The notes: generated by a model not told the origin, from the sequence alone. A DNA stretch of 33,159 nt from Bacteroidota bacterium (GCA_003554865.1 PWHJ01000206.1:1-33159); one strand, 5' to 3'; counted from the stretch's first letter, positions 16,875 through 25,018 are shown. Translations and numbers: made by a program.

Positions 16875-18053
16875 ATGAAAAGAAACACTTTATTAATATT
16901 GATATTATTGTTAATTATGAATGATTCGATTTCACAAAACACTACTGCTGACAGTAAATCCGGCAAAGTTATTTTTCCATTTTCGATAGAGATCGACCCG
17001 ATGGAAAGATTACTTCTCGTAAATTTTGAGAAAGATCCGGACTCAATTTATGTAGGCTTTGAACCACAGGTGTTCAATGATGAGATCAATGGGGCAGGGC
17101 ATCTTGTAATTGGATGGAGAACAGATAAAAAGATTGATGTTTACCATGAAAAATCGCTGGATCCGGATACTTCAAAGTATGACATAGCTGGCGCCGGATT
17201 GAACAGGATGATTGCAGTTGATATGGAGAAGGCATTTTTCCAGGTTAATGATTTTGGTGTGCAAGCCCATTACAAATTTGCAGATATGTCGGGAAGGGGA
17301 GTTGAAATTGTGATCAATGAGAACAATCCACGGAAAAGAAAACCATTCGGCTTGCTGGCTCCAATGGGTGATGCCGCAACCAACCCATCATCACTTCCGC
17401 TTGTGATGCTGCAGGATTTCTATTTCGTCAGAAAAAACCACACCGACATTAAAGTTAAAATCAACAACAGGTCGCATAAACCGGATGATCTTCCAATTCG
17501 GATGGACAGGGAAAAAATGACTTTTGCCCGGTACAGTCCCAAACCATTGATTGCAAAAATAAATCCGGCACACGATGGAGAGTTGCATCCTTTTGAACTG
17601 GAAACGGGTCAGAGGACCTTTGAAAAAGGTGATTATGTCTACGAAATTGACTGGAGCAACAACTCACCTTCAATAAGGTCATTCAGCGTTAAAAATAATA
17701 TCCATTTGCTTACAATGAGTTTCAGCCCCTCTTTCCCATGTTTGAATTCATATCCTGCAAATACCAAAAAGAAGGGCCGCTTTATAATCTCCGGGCATGA
17801 GTCAGCCGGCACTATATCGGGTGAATATCACATTCAATCAGACCATGAATCAGTTACCATCAGGGTAGTACCGTCAAAAGGCTGGAAACCGGAAGCGACC
17901 AAATTCTCCACAAGGTTTTTATTTGCTGTTGCCAGGGTTTTCAGGAAATGGCCAGCCACTTACCAGTGGGATGCTGATTTGCATAAGGATCCGGAAGGTG
18001 CTTGGCACATGCAATCGAAGTGGATCCGTACAGGAAGAATTTTGAAAGACTAA
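16875..18053 (+). CDS. secreted protein of unknown function
   Basis: A 392-residue protein with a Sec signal peptide (KRNTLLILILLLIMNDSIS, cleavage near SQN) and no further membrane segment. The mature part is rich in beta-type sequence and has no motif I can assign. Recognisable stretches are GAGHLVIGWRTDKKIDVYHE, GLNRMIAVDMEKAFFQVNDF, a central PFGLLAPMGDAATNPSSLPL and a C-terminal RFLFAVARVFRKWPATYQW. The phrase ADMSGRGVEIVINENN and the overall all-beta character recall lipocalin- or carotenoid-hydratase-like barrels, but that is only an impression. It has its own 135-bp upstream region holding a lipoprotein-leader relic. Confidence 0.75.
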   Translation: MKRNTLLILILLLIMNDSISQNTTADSKSGKVIFPFSIEIDPMERLLLVNFEKDPDSIYVGFEPQVFNDEINGAGHLVIGWRTDKKIDVYHEKSLDPDTSKYDIAGAGLNRMIAVDMEKAFFQVNDFGVQAHYKFADMSGRGVEIVINENNPRKRKPFGLLAPMGDAATNPSSLPLVMLQDFYFVRKNHTDIKVKINNRSHKPDDLPIRMDREKMTFARYSPKPLIAKINPAHDGELHPFELETGQRTFEKGDYVYEIDWSNNSPSIRSFSVKNNIHLLTMSFSPSFPCLNSYPANTKKKGRFIISGHESAGTISGEYHIQSDHESVTIRVVPSKGWKPEATKFSTRFLFAVARVFRKWPATYQWDADLHKDPEGAWHMQSKWIRTGRILKD

Positions 18054-18153
18054 ATAAGCAGCTAATGATATTTTACTATTTAACAGGTCAGCAATGTTTT
18101 TAAGTGCTGCCAGGAAATCGCGGCCTGCGTGGCTTTATAAGGAGAGGCCGATA

Positions 18154-18261
18154 CTGATAAAGGAGGGCTCCTTTTTGTTTTTCAAAGGTTCTGTGAGTCA
18201 TCCCAGGCCAGGGATAAAACAGAACAACAGATGCGTCTTCACTTCCTGGCAGAGCATAATT
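18154..18261 (-). pseudogene. relic of an alpha/beta hydrolase N-terminal region
   Basis: Read on the minus strand, 36 codons give YALPGSEDASVVLFYPWPGM followed by THRTFEKQKGALLYQ. This aligns directly with residues about 14-50 of the hydrolase at 12635-13429 (YDLSGPEDAPVVIFLHGVGM, DHRTFEKQKESL). The HG of the oxyanion motif has become PW. There is no start and no C-terminal part, so it is a dead fragment of a paralogous gene. Confidence 0.7.
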
Positions 18262-18313
18262 CTATGTAATTGATGCGGAGGCATATAAATATAAAACAAA
18301 TAAATAACCTACT

Positions 18314-19531
18314 CTAATACAAAAATCCAAACAGCCAGAGGGGGAGTCTGTTAAATACCCCATTTTCTATATCATCCAATACCAGCCAGCCATTTTTTAA
18401 ATCTTTGATTTGCTGCGCTGATTTGGTTTTTCCGCCTATTTCAAAGGTATATTTATTATTCACCAGGAAATCTCCCCTCGATGGAAGTTTTAGTTCGTGT
18501 CTGACACCTACCTGCGACCCAAAGAATGTCTCCCGTATGGTTCCCGGTTCATCACACGAAATATTTAACCCATAAATATAGTTGGTATTGCCAGGATAAA
18601 TTTTACCCGGTTTTTGTAATATCTTGTTTCCCTTAGCTTTCTGGCTGAGTGTATTAATTACCTCCGCTTTTTCAAGGAAGTTGAGGTATCTTAAGAGAGT
18701 GCGCTGATCCGAAATAAATAGTTCCCGTCTAAGATTTAACAGGTTGGGAACATAAGGTACAGTAGAAGAAATAACTGCAAGGAGCTTTTTCAATTTAAGC
18801 GAGGTTTCAAAGGTAATTTCAGAAACTGCCGGAATATCCGTTTCTATAATTACGTTCAAAATACTGTTCAACCTGTTATAATAGGATTCTGGGTCCTCAT
18901 TGTAAAATGGGAAGTATCCGGTTTTCAGATATTCTTTAAAGTGCGGTATAATTTTTATCCTGCCCGTGATCTCATTGGAAATATCCTGGTGATTTGAAAC
19001 TAAATCATTTATTGTGATGCTTTTATAGGATATTATTCCATTCAGCACCAAATATTCACGGAATGACAAACCGGGCAGGCGATAAGAGCTTTTCCGGCGA
19101 CTAAGATCCCCATGCCCTTTATATATTTTTAGTACCGACGATCCTGAATATACTATGCTTAACCCTGGAAATCTGTCATAAGTGTTTTTTATCTCTGCAG
19201 ACCAGTCGTAATCCTTTAATTTAGGAGGGTATTTGTGCACCTCATCTAAAAACAAGTATTGAACGCCATACTTAACTAATTCTTCGGCCAAACCAACAAT
19301 AGAGTTTTTGTACATCAGTTTGTCGTCAAGTGAAATATAAATAGCCTGATTTGGTTTTCCTGAATTTAGTATTTTTGCCTTTTGAAGCATTAGCGTTGTC
19401 TTTCCTACGCCCCTGCTGCCAAGTATCTCAATTAATCTAGAATCCCAATTAATTTCACTGTGCAGGTACCGCTTGAAATCCAGATTAACTTTTTCTATAA
19501 TAGAATTGCTGTAGTTAAAAATCTCTTCCAT
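18314..19531 (-). CDS. AAA_14/DUF4143 ATP-binding protein
   Basis: A 405-residue ATPase. The P-loop is GSRGVGKTT (38-46), the Walker B region YLFLDEVHKY and a sensor-like SIVYSGSSVLKI follow, then FREYLVL. The C-terminal DUF4143 domain (about 215-360) contains RTLLRYLNFLEKAEVI and the nuclease-fold-like strand DFLVNNKYTFEIGGKTK. The family is widespread in Bacteroidota and archaea as stand-alone ATPases of unclear function, perhaps linked to mobile elements or defence. The length is normal and the gene appears intact. AT-rich sequence upstream contains TATTTTTG (19568-19561, minus) as a possible -7 box. Confidence 0.9.
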   Translation of the reverse strand: MEEIFNYSNSIIEKVNLDFKRYLHSEINWDSRLIEILGSRGVGKTTLMLQKAKILNSGKPNQAIYISLDDKLMYKNSIVGLAEELVKYGVQYLFLDEVHKYPPKLKDYDWSAEIKNTYDRFPGLSIVYSGSSVLKIYKGHGDLSRRKSSYRLPGLSFREYLVLNGIISYKSITINDLVSNHQDISNEITGRIKIIPHFKEYLKTGYFPFYNEDPESYYNRLNSILNVIIETDIPAVSEITFETSLKLKKLLAVISSTVPYVPNLLNLRRELFISDQRTLLRYLNFLEKAEVINTLSQKAKGNKILQKPGKIYPGNTNYIYGLNISCDEPGTIRETFFGSQVGVRHELKLPSRGDFLVNNKYTFEIGGKTKSAQQIKDLKNGWLVLDDIENGVFNRLPLWLFGFLY

Positions 19532-19632
19532 TCCATATAATATATGTTTGTGATTAATTACAAAAATAACTAATAAAATTTGTAATAAAAAACAAACAAT
19601 AGATAATTTATTTTGTGATCCAATACAATAGG

Positions 19633-19776
19633 CTATTGATTATTGAATTTATCTAACCATCCCTTCCATAACAGAGCTGTTGACAGGGTTAATAATTCCA
19701 GCACGTTCTTATGAAGATTTGGCAGTTCTTTAAATGTTGGTATGAGTCTGAGTAATATCCATGATAATTTTATTTT
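19633..19776 (-). pseudogene. coding-like relic, possibly an alpha/beta hydrolase C-terminus
   Basis: A 47-codon frame without a start codon reads TFKELPNLHKNVLELLTLST and ends WLDKFNNQ. In the adjacent frame NPVNSSVMEGMV resembles the NSAHSPVMEEV region around the catalytic His of the hydrolase at 7715-8806, and the DNA shares CTTCCATAACAG and flanking bases with it (7762-7773). A frameshifted relic of that family is my best guess, with low certainty. Confidence 0.3.
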
Positions 19777-19792
19777 CTATTTCTTGATTGTT

Positions 19793-20692
19793 TTAATCCA
19801 TAATACATCTTATTGAAAAGTAGTATTCTTCGCTGCTGGTTGTGCTATGGATGACCATATTACCGTTTTTTCTGCTTAGTGACACAGACCAAACATGTTC
19901 ATCGTCAGACCCGGTTTGAGTCCAGAATGTTGCACTTTCATACATTCCGAAGAATTCAAGATGTTCCGGCTTATATCCGCCTGAACCCACAGCCGAGAAG
20001 CCGCTCTCATTTGTGCCAAATTCATTGGGTGACAACCAGTATTCTGTACCGGACTTCTTTAGCTTACCCCCGGCTTCATTTTCCCCGCCCAGGTAATCCT
20101 TGATCATTTCGTATTCGTTTCTTGTAGGCAGTCTCCAGCCTGCCTGGCAAGCATCAGGAGCTGTTTCCCATTTGTAAAGCAGTCCGTAATCCTCTTCATA
20201 TCCCGGGTCATTGTCGTAGTAAAATGCATCACCGGTCATATATCGCAGATTCTCAGCCATAATACTAATATTCCCGATTTGAATTGTTTTGTATTCCTTC
20301 CCGTCTCGAACATCGGTGAGAGTTTCAGAATTATGCTCATATTCACTTACCTCAATAAAATTTTCCAACTCCTTAATACTTTCACCTTTTTCATTTGTAA
20401 CAGTCAGTTTAACTGCGAATTTGCCGGCTTCTTTGTAATTATCCCAACCAATATGGTTACACCGGACAAAACCATCTACCTCGCTGAGATTAACCTTTGC
20501 CCCGAACTCAACGTTAGCATTATCCTTGCCACGTACCATAGGGCGAACCCAGGGCTGGTAGAGATTAACTATCCGGCCCATCAGCCTTTCTGTCTCCTCA
20601 CGACTGCGATTTACTAATTTCAAATCCCCCGGATACGTGATATACTGATCAAACTTCTCAGATCCCATACACTTGCGAATGTCAACAAACAA
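19793..20692 (-). CDS. chimeric ORF: transposase fragment fused to PKD-like/FISUMP domain protein
   Basis: A 299-codon frame in which the N-terminus and C-terminus come from different genes. Residues 1 to about 88 are an IS5/IS1182-type transposase piece (FVDIRKCMGSEKFD, YQPWVRPMVRGK, VEFGAKVNLSEVDGF, GWDNY). From about residue 88 it becomes the end of a PKD-like domain (EAGKFAVKLTVTNEKGES), followed at about 130-299 by a FISUMP (Fibrobacter succinogenes major paralogous) domain: IQIGNISIMAENLRYM, WRLPTRNEYEMIKDYLGG, SGFSAVGSGGY, FSIRCIMD. FISUMP proteins are normally secreted, but this one has lost its signal peptide. The apparent start is TTG inside transposase sequence, so the ORF is probably not a functional gene. 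Confidence 0.75.
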   Translation of the reverse strand: MFVDIRKCMGSEKFDQYITYPGDLKLVNRSREETERLMGRIVNLYQPWVRPMVRGKDNANVEFGAKVNLSEVDGFVRCNHIGWDNYKEAGKFAVKLTVTNEKGESIKELENFIEVSEYEHNSETLTDVRDGKEYKTIQIGNISIMAENLRYMTGDAFYYDNDPGYEEDYGLLYKWETAPDACQAGWRLPTRNEYEMIKDYLGGENEAGGKLKKSGTEYWLSPNEFGTNESGFSAVGSGGYKPEHLEFFGMYESATFWTQTGSDDEHVWSVSLSRKNGNMVIHSTTSSEEYYFSIRCIMD

Positions 20693-20757
20693 AGAGGAAT
20701 CAAAGGGTAATTCACTTTGAAAGCTTTTTAAACCGCAAAATATTGCATGTACTCATT
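20425..20757 (-). mobile_element. remnant of an IS5/IS1182-type DDE transposase
   Basis: Reading on the minus strand from 20757, one frame gives NEYMQYF. After a one-base shift in a TTTT run (about 20741) the next frame gives GLKSFQSELPFDSSLFVDIR, the conserved N-terminal region of this transposase type. It then runs through YPGDLKLVNRSREETERL straight into IVNLYQPWVRPMVRGK. In complete transposases about 100 residues separate those two blocks, so there is an internal deletion besides the frameshift and the lost 3' part. No terminal inverted repeats are visible. Confidence 0.7.
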
Positions 20758-20792
20758 TTATCAACAATATAGGCTCTGTTTTATAGAAAATC

Positions 20793-20829
20793 AGCAGACC
20801 CCAATTATCAATACTTTTCTTTTTTTCAT
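20793..20829 (-). pseudogene. 5' relic of an FAD-dependent oxidoreductase gene
   Basis: The minus strand reads MKKRKVLIIG, then VC and a stop. The first 26 bases are identical to the start of the truncated oxidoreductase at 12587-12562, and short upstream context (TTATTTTGTC on the plus strand) is similar too. The frame breaks exactly where the GGGIAG motif should be, and the transposase remnant follows about 35 bp later. The gene seems to have been lost through the insertion. Confidence 0.65.
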
Positions 20830-20861
20830 GTTATTTTGTCTGCATATAATAAAGTATTAAT

Positions 20862-22076
20862 CTAAGCATTGTTTATCAGCTCACCCAACGCAGTTGCTGT
20901 TTCTGTAAGTTTCCCGCAATCAACAATCCCGATATTGTCTTTGGGGGTATGTGTAATATCCTGGTTATTGATATTTTCAATAAACCATTCTGAGGAAACT
21001 GCAATAGCCGGCCTGCCATACTGAAGAAAAATGCTGTGATCACCCTGCGGCCAGGGTATTCCTTCGCTGATTCCAGGATAATTCTCAACAACCCGGCAGG
21101 CAATTTCCCTAAGCTGATCAGGCAGGTCATAATATGAAAATGAGGTTTTACCCTCTTTATACCCTGCACCGTCAATATTTATATTGAAAAGGATGTTCTC
21201 AAATTTGCCCTGGTTTGCTGTAATCCATGCAATCTGGCCGGGAACCGAATAGTAATCTTCACCGTTGAAAGCTACGATCTCAATCATTTTCCCCCCCCAA
21301 TAATCCTTCATAAGTTCGGCAAGGAGCAGCAGGACAACCACACCTGTTGCGTTGTCTGTTGCTCCGGGAGAGCCTTTTTTTGAATCAATATGCGCGGTTA
21401 TTACTATCCTTTTGTCTCCCGGCTGCCCTTTTTTACCAATTACATTAAATCCCTTACCGGGTATTCTTTCCGAATTTGAATTAAGTATAACCTCCTTTCC
21501 GGCGAAAGATGATAGTTTGCTGCCCTCTTCTTCGGTCATATATACAGATGGAATGTTGAAGTCGCCATCCTCAATCAGGGGAAAAGGATATACACCTCCT
21601 GCCAGTGCAGCGTTTCTGCCTGTGGCACAAATTATTGCCAAGGCTCCTGAATTTTCAAGAAGAGAGATGATCTTTCGGTGACTTTCGGGGTTATAGAAAA
21701 CGAAATTCTTTGGCATAAGCTGTTCGCTCGCGATCTCACCATGCAGCAGGATGATTCTGCCTCTGAAGTCGCCCTTTTCCAGTTCGCTTGCGGAAGATAC
21801 TCTTTCCAGTAAAGCCTTAACCGAACACCCCTTTGACCATGGACTGACCAGAACATTAAACTCTATATTGTCTGCATAAAGGGATGCCCCTCCATCAATC
21901 CAGTCGATTGCCCCGAATTCCTGTGTTTCCGTTTCCCAGTTCAGCCCCTCCATTTGTTCTTTGAAGAAGCGGGTGGCGTCTCTGTTACCCTGGCTTCCGG
22001 TGGTTCTCTCCTTAATGTCCACACATAATGTCTTAAGCCATTGGCGGCATTTTTTATTTATATGACTGTTGTCCAT
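20862..22076 (-). CDS. M28-family zinc aminopeptidase
   Basis: A 404-residue metallopeptidase. The metal-ligand pattern is present: His229 in TAHIDSKKG, Asp241 in GATDNATGV, Glu273-Asp274 in FNGEDYYSV (catalytic Glu plus ligand), Asp302 in NIDGAGY and His376 in DITHTPKD. Residues about 90-200 form the usual PA-like insert. There is no signal peptide, so it appears cytoplasmic, unlike many secreted M28 enzymes. It is first in a minus-strand series followed by the oxidoreductase relic, much as the hydrolase at 12635 is followed by the oxidoreductase fragment. Confidence 0.9.
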   Translation of the reverse strand: MDNSHINKKCRQWLKTLCVDIKERTTGSQGNRDATRFFKEQMEGLNWETETQEFGAIDWIDGGASLYADNIEFNVLVSPWSKGCSVKALLERVSSASELEKGDFRGRIILLHGEIASEQLMPKNFVFYNPESHRKIISLLENSGALAIICATGRNAALAGGVYPFPLIEDGDFNIPSVYMTEEEGSKLSSFAGKEVILNSNSERIPGKGFNVIGKKGQPGDKRIVITAHIDSKKGSPGATDNATGVVVLLLLAELMKDYWGGKMIEIVAFNGEDYYSVPGQIAWITANQGKFENILFNINIDGAGYKEGKTSFSYYDLPDQLREIACRVVENYPGISEGIPWPQGDHSIFLQYGRPAIAVSSEWFIENINNQDITHTPKDNIGIVDCGKLTETATALGELINNA

Positions 22077-22184
22077 TATGATAATCAGTTATTCGGTTAA
22101 GCTATTTGAAGTGTCTATAGCAATAATACATAATATTTATTGTTCATCATAAATATGCTTACCTAAGGTACAAAAATTTGTTGG

Positions 22185-22242
22185 CCAATAATTATGTAAC
22201 TAACTAACTTGTGAGTTACATAATAATTACATATATTATTGG
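22185..22242. repeat. 58-bp nested inverted repeat
   Basis: The outer arms CCAATAAT (22185-22192) and ATTATTGG (22235-22242) enclose inner perfect 11-bp arms ATTATGTAACT (22191-22201) and AGTTACATAAT (22214-22224). It sits between the M28 gene start and an ATPase gene fragment. It could be a cruciform-forming regulatory site or the footprint of a small palindromic mobile element. Confidence 0.55.
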
Positions 22243-22254
22243 GAATCATTTATA

Positions 22255-22473
22255 ATGGGGCGTTTTTCTGCGACGGGCAAGAGCATTTCACCGGACTATT
22301 CAGTTCTGATAGCAGAGCTTGTTGATGACCACCCCTATTATGTTCAGCAACTTGCTCAACAGGTATGGCTGAGAACCAATAAATCTGTAAATAAAGAAGA
22401 TGTCATTTGTCTGTTCCCCGTAACGGGATTAACTGGGCATGAAGATAGCAGCAGGGTGAAGTTCAGTATTTAA
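22255..22473 (+). pseudogene. C-terminal fragment of an archaeal-type AAA ATPase
   Basis: A 72-codon frame reads FSATGKSISPDYSVLIAELV and then DDHPYYVQQLAQQVWLRT. This matches the helical lid region of archaeal-type AAA ATPases (the 'dgHPYYVQ.LaqqvW' motif) that lies after the P-loop and Walker B domains. Those domains are absent; the sequence upstream is the AT-rich inverted repeat. It is therefore a truncated gene, with an ATG that happens to open the remaining part. Confidence 0.6.
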
Positions 22474-22480
22474 TTTGGCT

Positions 22481-22502
22481 TGCCATACAGTTTTTTATGG
22501 CA
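22481..22502 (+). terminator. weak hairpin followed by a T run
   Basis: TGCCATA (22481-22487) and TATGGCA (22496-22502) form a 7-bp stem with an 8-nt T-rich loop. GAC and seven T residues follow on the plus strand. It would end transcription from the ATPase fragment and overlaps the 3' end of the opposing radical SAM gene. The stem is AT-rich, so it is only a candidate. Confidence 0.35.
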
Positions 22503-23724
22503 GACTTTTTTTGACAACCCGGAGAAGGGAGCCGTATTGAATAACCTCATCAAGCCTGCAGGATTGTACAAGTTTTCCTTCATAAACGCACATATCCGGA
22601 CAGCTTTCGCACATATCTATTGACCCGTCAGGCAGCAGATCGGGTGCCTGCACGATCCCGATATTCAAAATGTTTATTTTGTAGAACAGACGCATAGGAT
22701 TAACCAGGATGTAACCAATGAATTTGCGCAGGGCTTTTCTTGCCGGCTTGTCAAACAGTGCCAATATGAAAACCTTTTTTCCGATTTTCCTTTTCCTGAG
22801 GTGCACAATATATGTCCCGAATAGTAAATGGTAAAAGGTCTGAACAATTTCCATGCTTTTCTTCCCGTAAGAGCCAAACATTTTTGACCGGGAATTCAGT
22901 ATGATATTCCCCAGCAGCCATTTGAATGAAGTATGGTCAACTGTTCCTCCCAGGTATGAATTTGCATCATATTCCGGAAAATGCTTCTTTAAGGTTTTAT
23001 AGATATCCTTTGAGGTAATACTGATCTTTTCTTTTTCATCTGCACTGATTGTATAACCCAGGCTACCGGGTTTGAGGTCAACTTTTTTCCCATTGGCAAA
23101 ATACTCCAGGCCATTCCCAACCGGCAACCCCCTGTAAGTTATAAATGTTATGCTGTTGATTACCCGGGAATTGTTTGCCGCCCATTGAACAAATTCCGGT
23201 ATATTCTCAAAATTGTTGTCATCTGCCGTTATTCCAAAATTTGTTGTCAGTTCCCCAACTCTGTCAACCATATGGGCATATCTCAACCTCACCTCATTCA
23301 GTCTTTCACTGCTTACATTCTCCATTCCCTCGAATTCAGGCCTCTCCTGTGTGGAATCAATATGAAAGCTTACCCCCGTAAGTCCAGACGACTTCATTTC
23401 TGCCAGTTTTTCTTCATTTAATCCACAGCCGTTCGTGATGAGAATAGACTTCATCCCATTATCCTTTATGAAACTAATAAGTCCGATAATAGAAGGATGG
23501 AGGATTGCTTCTCCGCCTGCCAGTGAAATGGAATTGCAGTTTCTCCACTTCTTTAAAAAAAGTATCTCCTCCTTAAGCTGCTGAAGAGGTTTATGGCCGG
23601 TTCTGCCCGACCTGTAACACCCCTTGCAGGAGATATTGCAAATGTCTGTCACTTCGAGCCATCCGATGGGGCTTTCGTTAATCGACCATGGCAGCCTGTA
23701 GAGTTTCTTTTTATCCGGGTCCAT
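22495..23724 (-). CDS. radical SAM protein with C-terminal Cys cluster
   Basis: A 409-residue radical SAM enzyme. The [4Fe-4S] motif C-x3-C-x2-C is at Cys29, Cys33 and Cys36 (EVTDICNISCKGCYRSG). It is followed by the SAM-binding GGE in ISLAGGEAILHP and SILITNGCGLNEEKL. A C-terminal cluster of five Cys (MCESCPDMCVYEGKLVQSC, about 370-390) is SPASM-like and probably binds auxiliary Fe-S clusters, as in peptide-modifying or maturase enzymes. The middle contains hydrophobic helices (KVFILALFDKP, KFIGYILVNPMRLFY). No short precursor-peptide gene is clearly recognisable next to it; the 58-residue ORF at 23923 is divergent. The substrate is unknown. Confidence 0.88.
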   Translation of the reverse strand: MDPDKKKLYRLPWSINESPIGWLEVTDICNISCKGCYRSGRTGHKPLQQLKEEILFLKKWRNCNSISLAGGEAILHPSIIGLISFIKDNGMKSILITNGCGLNEEKLAEMKSSGLTGVSFHIDSTQERPEFEGMENVSSERLNEVRLRYAHMVDRVGELTTNFGITADDNNFENIPEFVQWAANNSRVINSITFITYRGLPVGNGLEYFANGKKVDLKPGSLGYTISADEKEKISITSKDIYKTLKKHFPEYDANSYLGGTVDHTSFKWLLGNIILNSRSKMFGSYGKKSMEIVQTFYHLLFGTYIVHLRKRKIGKKVFILALFDKPARKALRKFIGYILVNPMRLFYKINILNIGIVQAPDLLPDGSIDMCESCPDMCVYEGKLVQSCRLDEVIQYGSLLRVVKKSLP

Positions 23725-23922
23725 GTAGTAATATAAATTGAGGGTATATCCTTTGTTTAAAGACTTTTTAAGCCGGGCCTGAATCCAGGTTTGAGACCTG
23801 CCAGTCAGTTTTTGTGTAAAAATACAAACAGAGTTATGAAAACAATAATAAGAAGAATTATTGCTGCATTTTCATAGGTTCTTTTTTTGTAACTTTCGTA
23901 GCCAACGATTTATTCATCAAAA

Positions 23923-24099
23923 ATGAGAAATTTTTTTGTCATTCCAGCGATGTTCCCTCAGTACTTGATTCGCAGATGCGGCTTAATAGATCCAGATGAC
24001 GAAAACAGACTTGAGGCATACAGCGGATGGGAAAATCTGCCCGCAGTGTTCGATGTGGAGCCAAACAGGGAGTATTATGTCAGGTTGCGCGACCAGTGA
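23923..24099 (+). CDS. possible 58-residue protein
   Basis: An ATG frame of 58 residues, with an aromatic start (MRNFFVIPAMFPQYLI) and an acidic second half (DPDDENRLEAYSGWENLPAV, then EYYVRLRDQ). It resembles a piece of a larger protein more than a complete one, but it has its own start, lies alone in a 470-bp gap between divergent genes, and has normal codon use. There is no recognised family. The rest of that gap (23725-23922 and 24100-24197) is AT-rich, with no gene visible. Confidence 0.35.
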   Translation: MRNFFVIPAMFPQYLIRRCGLIDPDDENRLEAYSGWENLPAVFDVEPNREYYVRLRDQ

Positions 24100-24197
24100 A
24101 ACGATTCAAGTTCGCCCGATCTCTTTATGATAAGTTTTGCTACACACGCAATGAGAATTTATATTATCATATTAACGGCAATCAAAAAATATAACTT

Positions 24198-24806
24198 ATG
24201 AAAACAGGAATTTACATTTCACTTATACTCTTTACCGGTTGTTTGATTTTTCTGCCGGGTTGTGGTGAGCGTGCACAACAAAGAGATGAGGATACCACAC
24301 TTTATGGAAGCCGCCTGACCGATCCCGATGAAAAAGCATTCTTTAACAATCTTGCGCAGTATTGTGGAAAATCTTTCAGCGGTGAACAGGCCTTTATGGC
24401 TGAAGGAAGGGAAAGCTGGGAACATATGGATTTTATAATGCATGTAACGGTATGTGAGGACGACAGGATATATGTCCCTTTTCACCTTGACGACGATCAT
24501 TCACGCACCTGGATGTTCCTGGTTGAGGATGGAAAACTCCGTTTCAGGCACGATCATCGTCATGAGGACGGCACTCCCGAAGAAATAACCATGTATGGAG
24601 GATATGGAAGTGGTGAGGGTTCGGCATTTCTTCAGGATTTCCCTGCCGATGAATACACTTGTGATTTGATACCCACATCATGTTATGCCGTCTGGAGGGT
24701 TGAGCTGACAGAAGAACCCCGATCATTCAGTTATATGCTTTTCAGTTATGATGAACTGTTGTTCAGGGCCCGTTTTGATCTTGAAAATCCCCTCGAAGAT
24801 CAGTGA
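24198..24806 (+). CDS. conserved hypothetical lipoprotein
   Basis: A 202-residue protein with a lipoprotein signal. Two Cys could be lipidated, Cys15 (LFTGC) or, more likely, Cys22 (FLPGC followed by GERAQQRDED). The mature part is a compact domain with FFNNLAQYCGKSFSGEQAF, VPFHLDDDHSRTWMFLVEDG, RHDHRHEDGTPEEITMYGGY and a late VWRVELTEEPRSFSYML. I recognise this as a conserved bacterial secreted family without known function; the HDHRHEDGT segment is its most invariant part and could bind a metal (inference). It has its own upstream region. Confidence 0.8.
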   Translation: MKTGIYISLILFTGCLIFLPGCGERAQQRDEDTTLYGSRLTDPDEKAFFNNLAQYCGKSFSGEQAFMAEGRESWEHMDFIMHVTVCEDDRIYVPFHLDDDHSRTWMFLVEDGKLRFRHDHRHEDGTPEEITMYGGYGSGEGSAFLQDFPADEYTCDLIPTSCYAVWRVELTEEPRSFSYMLFSYDELLFRARFDLENPLEDQ

Positions 24807-24861
24807 TAATAAGTGTCCGGAATTTTACAAAACATTTTTGCCTGACAGGATACAATGATAG

Positions 24862-24963
24862 GGTTTAAAGAATATCCTTGATAATTATACCGATCCCCAA
24901 TTCAAGGTAATGATGCTACGCAACCTGATTCCCGAAGCGACTTTTGAATATGCCGTCATCTAG
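24862..24963 (+). pseudogene. coding-like relic, unrecognised
   Basis: A 33-codon frame without ATG start, following a stop, reads LDNYTDPQFKVMMLRNLIPE and ends ATFEYAVI. Amino-acid composition and codon use look coding, so it may be the tail of a lost gene. The preceding bases contain TGACAGGATACA, also present at 13894-13905. Confidence 0.25.
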
Positions 24964-25018
24964 CACAAACAGAAACCACAAGGCTGTTTAACCATTTATG
25001 TTAAAAACGATAAGATAA

